A stretch of 64,000 nucleotides of DNA from RGIG8748 sp045606045. Lineage in GTDB: Bacteria; Bacillota; Clostridia; UMGS1810. Where the stretch lies: positions 1 to 64,000 of the forward strand of contig JAZURE010000037.1 in assembly GCA_045606045.1 (NCBI GenBank), in the 5' to 3' direction. Of this stretch, positions 60,117 through 64,000 are shown piece after piece; position 1 is the first letter of the stretch; every line of letters starts with the position of its first letter. Under the pieces are notes generated by a model that ran no database searches, was not told the origin of the DNA, and was given only the letters and a program-made list of their open reading frames with translations. Position numbers and translations under genes: made by a program.

Positions 60117-61337
60117 TTATTTTTGTATATTTATCATTTCTTCAAGGTCATCAGGATTAATTCTGCATTGCAGCGTGAGGTCCTTATATGACTTTGCAAA
60201 CGGCTTTCTGTAGTCTCCGCGGAAGATTTCGCGTGCTTTCTTATCGTGGAAATCGGGAATTTCGTATTCCTTTGAGCCGTCCAATATACTGTACCAGGTG
60301 AGTATGCCTGCTGCGGCAAGGGCAGCACTGCGGTATACATCAAAGAATACTTCCTTTTCACCCTCCAAGAACTTTATAAAGTCGAGCATAAGTATGGCAT
60401 CTATTCCGCCGTGACCCACACCGTCTACCATGTGGCCGTATTTTTTGCTCTCTTCGGGTGTAAGAAGAGGCCAGGGAGGAAGAGTTTTCTTAAATTCATT
60501 CTCCGCAACGCCCGACTCTAAGAGGATTTCCTCTCTCCAGTCGTTTCTCATGGTTTCCATAGTACCTGTTTCACATGCAACACGGAACCACTTGCTTATT
60601 GTACCGCCGTTTACAACACCTGTTGTATTAAATACTGCACCGTTATCCATTTCGGTAATGCAGAAGCTCTTACGCATATCGCTTACTTTCTTTGCGCCGG
60701 GGGAATCCATGCGCACACCTTTTCCAAGTACCTTTACGGGTACGGACTCGGTTATGTACATAAGGGGTCCTAATGAATGCATATTGTAGTAGCAGCAGGG
60801 AAGAGTCTGTCTCCAATGCAGGTTATCGAGGTCTACAGGAGGCTTTAAGTCGGCACCGGGAACGCTCGAGTGTATGTACTCTGCGTCTGCATACATTACT
60901 CTGCCGTACTCTTTGTTTGCAATTTTGTCCTTCATGGCATGTACAGCCTTAAAGTAGGGGCAGTTTGCGCCGAGCATATATTTAACGCGTGTACGCTCAT
61001 ATGCTTCCACAAGGTCTATACATTCTCCGAGTGATGCTGCAGCTATAGTCTCGCTCATTACGGCAACACCTGCTTCCATAGCCTTTATGGCGTAGGGCAC
61101 ATGCTCGTCGAAGTAGTTACAAAGAACTACCGCATCGAGTCCTGAATTTATAAATTCGTCAAAATCTGTATATACCTTTGTTTCGGGTGCAAATAGGTGT
61201 CTTGTAGCTTCCACCTGTTTTTCATTTTTTTCACATACTGCAGTTACAACAGCACGGTCGGAAAATGCCAGACAGCCCTTTAATGCAAAGTCACCGCGGA
61301 CAAGTCACATTACACCTATCTTAAGTCTCTTATCCAT
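60117..61337 (-). pseudogene. Gfo/Idh/MocA family oxidoreductase with an in-frame TGA
   Basis: From the ATG at 61337, which has a good AAAGGAG upstream, the frame reads MDKRLKIGVM, then TGA at 61305-61307, then LVRGDFALKG and on to a full-length 406-codon Gfo/Idh/MocA protein. The TGA replaces the first glycine of the dinucleotide-binding loop (a GGA to TGA change). The body is intact and conserved-looking, with AVVLCNYFDEHVPYAIKAME, MSETIAA, YMLGANCPYFKAVHAMKD and MVDGVGHGGIDAIL. An internal start at 61214 would lack the Rossmann loop. It is probably a recent nonsense mutation or a sequencing error, with read-through as a minor alternative. Family members oxidise sugars or inositol with NAD(P). 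Confidence 0.8.
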
Positions 61338-61381
61338 TTCTATCGCTCCTTTATAATGTTAGAACACTATTACTTATAAAC

Positions 61382-61410
61382 ATTCTACACGCAAACGTTT
61401 GCAAAATCAA
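61382..61410 (-). promoter_or_regulatory. Promoter with LacI-type operator for the oxidoreductase gene
   Basis: Minus strand TTGATT (61405-61410), 17 bp, TAGAAT (61382-61387). The spacer contains the perfect 12-bp palindrome GCAAACGTTTGC (61391-61402), the form bound by LacI/GalR-family repressors. It suggests sugar-responsive control of the oxidoreductase. The regulator gene is not in the window. Confidence 0.78.
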
Positions 61411-61719
61411 TGCACATTTTTAAGTTTTGGATATACTTTATTTTGGTATTTATGCATTTTGGGGATATGTGTGACGGATTTCTTCCTATTATATATAGTG
61501 ATAAATCAGAACGGATTATATTTGCGCAGGTTTACATAATGCATTTTTATGCTTATTTAAGGCGCAAAGTGAGTATTTAAGCGTATTTGGTGGCGTTTTT
61601 ACCCAAATGCTGTGCAAAATATCATGTACAAGTTGCACAATCAAATGTGCTTATACATGTGCAACATTCACGAATTTTTAAAAATTTACTCAAAATAAAC
61701 CAAATCCAGAAAAAAATGC

Positions 61720-61748
61720 TTGCAAATCGCTTCTTTATATTATATAAT
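61720..61748 (+). promoter_or_regulatory. Promoter of the S10 ribosomal operon
   Basis: TTGCAA (61720-61725), 17 bp, TATAAT (61743-61748). The preceding 61411-61719 is AT-rich without an ORF; it holds scattered short inverted repeats (GTTGCACA/TGTGCAAC near 61632-61665) whose role is not clear. Confidence 0.82.
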
Positions 61749-61754
61749 AGTCAA

Positions 61755-62014
61755 GCGTGGCATGACATACGATGATGTGGGAGGTTACCAATCGCAGGAA
61801 GTAACGGACCTTGCGGTTAATTTCCACGGAGAATGTCCGAATCGTGAATTCGGGCGGCACGGTCACTTGATATAGGTGTATTATGCCCCGGATAGCTTAA
61901 GTTTTAATTAAGTTGCCGGGTTTTATAATGCATTGAGTACGACACACCCGGCTGGGTGTACGTTTTCATGACTGCCGGAATGGCACCAAGAATATCAAAA
62001 GGAGGTACTATCTC
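61755..62014 (+). promoter_or_regulatory. S10 operon 5' leader RNA, possible attenuator
   Basis: A 260-nt untranslated leader rich in structure. CCCGG-atag-CTTAA faces TTAAG-ttg-CCGGG (61889-61920) and is followed by TTTTATAA, which looks like an attenuator terminator. GTAC..ACACCC/GGGTGT then forms a second hairpin. AAAGGAGGT precedes rpsJ. By analogy with other bacteria the leader may bind a ribosomal protein such as L4, but this is not shown here. Confidence 0.6.
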
Positions 62015-62329
62015 ATGGCTAAAAGTCAGAAAATCAGAATTAAGCTTAAGGCTTATGACCACCAGTTAATCGACCAGTCTGCAAAGAAAATTGTAGAAAC
62101 TGCAGAGAGAACCGGTGCAAAGGTTGCAGGTCCTATTCCGCTTCCCACTAAGAAAGAAGTTGTTACTATCTTAAGGGCGGTACACAAGTATAAGGACTCC
62201 CGTGAACAGTTCGAATTAAGAACTCACAAGAGACTTATCGACATATTGGATCCCACAGCCAAGACTATCGACAGCTTGCTCAAGATTACATTACCTGCAG
62301 GCGTTGATATCGAAATCCAGCAGATGTAA
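62015..62329 (+). CDS. rpsJ: 30S ribosomal protein S10
   Basis: A 104-aa S10 (uS10), also known as transcription factor NusE. KIRIKLKAYDHQLIDQSAKKIVETA (in part), GPIPLPTKKEVVTILR and THKRLIDILDPT are diagnostic. AAAGGAGG lies upstream. It is the first gene of the S10 operon, with rplC, rplD and rplW after it. The 114-bp gap to rplC contains GC-rich complementary segments but no gene. Confidence 0.99.
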   Translation: MAKSQKIRIKLKAYDHQLIDQSAKKIVETAERTGAKVAGPIPLPTKKEVVTILRAVHKYKDSREQFELRTHKRLIDILDPTAKTIDSLLKITLPAGVDIEIQQM

Positions 62330-62443
62330 TCTGCAAAAGAAACGCGCTCACGCATTTCTTCGGGAGCTGTCACCGTCGTTGGCAGCAGGTCATGTTGAGG
62401 CACCTTAGCTTCAACCAATAACCATAATAGGAGGAAAGCTAAA

Positions 62444-63073
62444 ATGCAGAAAGCAATTTTAGGAAAGAAAATCGGAATGACTCAGATTTTTACAGAAGAC
62501 GGCCTTGTAATACCTGTTACAGTTATCGAAGCCGGCCCTGTTACAGTCGTTCAGAAGAAAACAGTTGAAACAGATGGCTACAATGCTATCCAGGTTGGTT
62601 ATGTAGATGCCAAGGATAAGGCACTTACAAAACCTGAAAAAGGACACCTTGCTAAGGCAGGCGTTGCGGGTAAGAGAGTTCTTAAGGAATTCAGATTAGA
62701 AGATGATTCGGCTTACAACGTAGGCGACGAAATCAAAGCAGACGTATTCGCAGAAGGCGACAAGATTGATGTAACAGGCATCAGCAAGGGTCACGGCTAT
62801 GCAGGTACAGTAAAGAGATGGGGCACACACAGAGGTCCTATGACTCACGGTTCCGGTTATCACAGAGGCGTTGGTTCCATGGGTGCTTGCTCTACACCTT
62901 CGAGAGTTATGAAGAACAAGAGACTTCCCGGTCACATGGGTGTTGAACAGGTTACAGTTCAGAATTTAGATGTAGTTAAGGTAGATGCAGAAAAGAACAT
63001 CATCCTTGTTAAGGGTGCAGTTCCCGGTCCTAAGGGCGGCGTTGTAACTATCAAAAACTCAGTTAAGGCGTAA
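62444..63073 (+). CDS. rplC: 50S ribosomal protein L3
   Basis: A 209-aa L3 (uL3). KAILGKKIGMTQIFTEDG at the start, the FRLEDDSAYNVGDEI region, and the central loop HRGPMTHGSGYHRGVGSMG with MKNKRLPGHMG, which reaches the peptidyl transferase centre, are all present. AGGAGG precedes the ATG. rplD follows 23 bases later. Confidence 0.99.
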   Translation: MQKAILGKKIGMTQIFTEDGLVIPVTVIEAGPVTVVQKKTVETDGYNAIQVGYVDAKDKALTKPEKGHLAKAGVAGKRVLKEFRLEDDSAYNVGDEIKADVFAEGDKIDVTGISKGHGYAGTVKRWGTHRGPMTHGSGYHRGVGSMGACSTPSRVMKNKRLPGHMGVEQVTVQNLDVVKVDAEKNIILVKGAVPGPKGGVVTIKNSVKA

Positions 63074-63096
63074 TTGCGTAGGAAGGAGGACTAACA

Positions 63097-63720
63097 ATGC
63101 CTAAAGTAGCTTTATATAATATGGAAGGAAGCCAGATTGGCGATATCGAATTAAATGAAAGCATTTTCGGTTGCGAGGTAAACAAGAGCGTACTTCACGA
63201 AGTAGTTAAGAACTACCTTGCAAACCAGAGACAGGGCACACAGAGCACAAAGACTCGTTCCGAAGTTCGCGGCGGCGGTATTAAGCCCTGGAGACAGAAG
63301 GGAACAGGTCGTGCAAGACAGGGTAGCATAAGAGCTACACAGTGGATCAAGGGCGGTATAGCATTAGGTCCCAAGCCCAGAGATTACAGATACTCTGTAA
63401 ACAAGAAGCTTAAAGCAATAGCTCTTAAGAGTGCATTAAGCTCCAAAGTAGCAGAGGGCGCATTTGTAGTGGTTGACGAAATAGCACTTTCCGAAATCAA
63501 GACAAAGGCAGTTTGCAGCATGCTTAAGAACTTAAAGGTTGAATCCAAGGCTCTTATCGTTACAAACGAAAAGAACGACAATGTTGTTAGGTCAGCAAAA
63601 AATATACAGGGTGTTGCTACTACATTTATGGGCAGCCTCAATGTATATGACATCTTAAAGTATGATGTAATGGTTATATCCAAAGACGCTGTATCCAAGA
63701 TTGAGGAGGTGTACGCATAA
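63097..63720 (+). CDS. rplD: 50S ribosomal protein L4
   Basis: A 207-aa L4 (uL4). TRSEVRGGGIKPWRQKGTGRARQGS (in part) is the exit-tunnel loop, and LKYDVMVISKDAVSKIEEV the conserved end. AAGGAGG precedes the ATG. Its stop overlaps the rplW start by one base. In several bacteria L4 represses its own operon by binding the leader. Confidence 0.99.
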   Translation: MPKVALYNMEGSQIGDIELNESIFGCEVNKSVLHEVVKNYLANQRQGTQSTKTRSEVRGGGIKPWRQKGTGRARQGSIRATQWIKGGIALGPKPRDYRYSVNKKLKAIALKSALSSKVAEGAFVVVDEIALSEIKTKAVCSMLKNLKVESKALIVTNEKNDNVVRSAKNIQGVATTFMGSLNVYDILKYDVMVISKDAVSKIEEVYA

Positions 63721-64000
63721 TGAATAAATACGATATCATTATAAAACCCATCATTTCTGAAAAGAGTATGGATCAGTCCGCAGACAGGAAGTACACCTTT
63801 AAGGTTGCTCTTGGTGCAAACAAGATCGAAATAAAGAAAGCTGTAGAAGAAATTTTCGGCGTTAAAGTAGAAAGTGTTACAACCCAGAGAGTTCTCGGTA
63901 AGGTTAAGAGAATGGGTGCTACTTTCGGTAAGAGAGCAGACTGGAAGAAAGCAGTTGTTACCCTTACAGCCGACAGCAAGACCATCGAGTTCTTTGACGG
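63720..64000 (+). CDS. rplW: 50S ribosomal protein L23 (partial, cut by window end)
   Basis: The first 93 residues of L23 (uL23): YDIIIKPIISEKSM at the start, YTFKVALGANKIEIKKAVEEIFGVKV (in part), then VKRMGATFGKRADWKKAVVTL. Only the last few residues are missing, since L23 is about 95-100 aa. It overlaps the rplD stop. Confidence 0.98.
   Translation, partial: MNKYDIIIKPIISEKSMDQSADRKYTFKVALGANKIEIKKAVEEIFGVKVESVTTQRVLGKVKRMGATFGKRADWKKAVVTLTADSKTIEFFD

Noticed and set aside
61305..61307. TGA read as glycine (an altered genetic code) or as selenocysteine
   Set aside because: TGA is a normal stop elsewhere here (citC, citD and citF end in it), so the code is standard. The position is a structural glycine of a Rossmann loop, no clear selenocysteine hairpin follows, and no selenium genes are seen.
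1..64000. CRISPR array
   Set aside because: No run of short direct repeats with regular spacers was found; the repeats here are dispersed or palindromic.

Overview
The window looks like chromosomal DNA of an anaerobic, probably spore-forming member of the Clostridia. The evidence is a Gram-positive division cluster (sepF-ylmH-divIVA), a walRK-yycH-yycI operon, a SpoIIM-like gene beside a XerC/D recombinase, S-layer homology (SLH) surface proteins, strong AGGAGG-type ribosome binding sites, and a complete methylaspartate pathway of glutamate fermentation. No tRNA, rRNA or CRISPR array was found, and no genus can be assigned from sequence alone.

Layout. 1-770: a nested inverted repeat. 0.77-2.5 kb: sepF, ylmH, divIVA. 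2.8-8.5 kb: a GntR regulator and glmS-glmL-glmE-mal (glutamate to mesaconate). 8.5-9.6 kb: hairpin elements, a small RNA plus 40-aa ORF module, and a type I toxin/antisense candidate. 9.6-17.6 kb: housekeeping genes (cca, apbE, holB, ricT, ferredoxin, a TrmN6-like methylase, rsmI). 18.0-34.9 kb: a gene for a cysteine-rich protein cut in two by about 16 kb that carries a surface-protein operon (including a 3491-aa SLH protein) and a serine recombinase. 35.0-48.2 kb: xerD-like, spoIIM-like, proC, walRK-yycHI, ybaB, rsmD, coaD, proBA and an acetylesterase-like gene. 48.2-57.8 kb: an orphan glycosidase-like gene, then a citrate-lyase-type cluster (citXG, a P-loop protein, citC diverging from citDEF) followed by a two-subunit fumarase-type hydratase. 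57.8-60.1 kb: more mobile hairpin elements around an AAA/DUF4143 ATPase. 60.1-61.3 kb: an oxidoreductase gene with an in-frame TGA. 61.7-64.0 kb: start of the S10 ribosomal protein operon.

How the genes work together. The 4.0-8.5 kb and 50.4-57.8 kb clusters together encode glutamate to 3-methylaspartate, mesaconate, citramalate, then acetate plus pyruvate. So the citrate-lyase-like genes are better read as citramalate lyase and the fumarase-like pair as mesaconase. Related GTTGTATAA / GTTATATAA motifs sit on the promoters of both clusters and of the GntR gene, which suggests one regulator for the pathway.

Most interesting. (1) The two gene fragments at 18.0 and 34.6 kb rejoin in frame at a shared GGCACACA. 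The matching circle junction would be an 11-bp-arm palindrome, as expected for a serine-recombinase intervening element like those that split sporulation genes. (2) A three-copy module has its own promoter, a structured RNA with variable but self-complementary hairpins, a terminator and a 40-aa ORF. (3) A 22-aa hydrophobic peptide gene faces an antisense RNA gene with a perfect consensus promoter.
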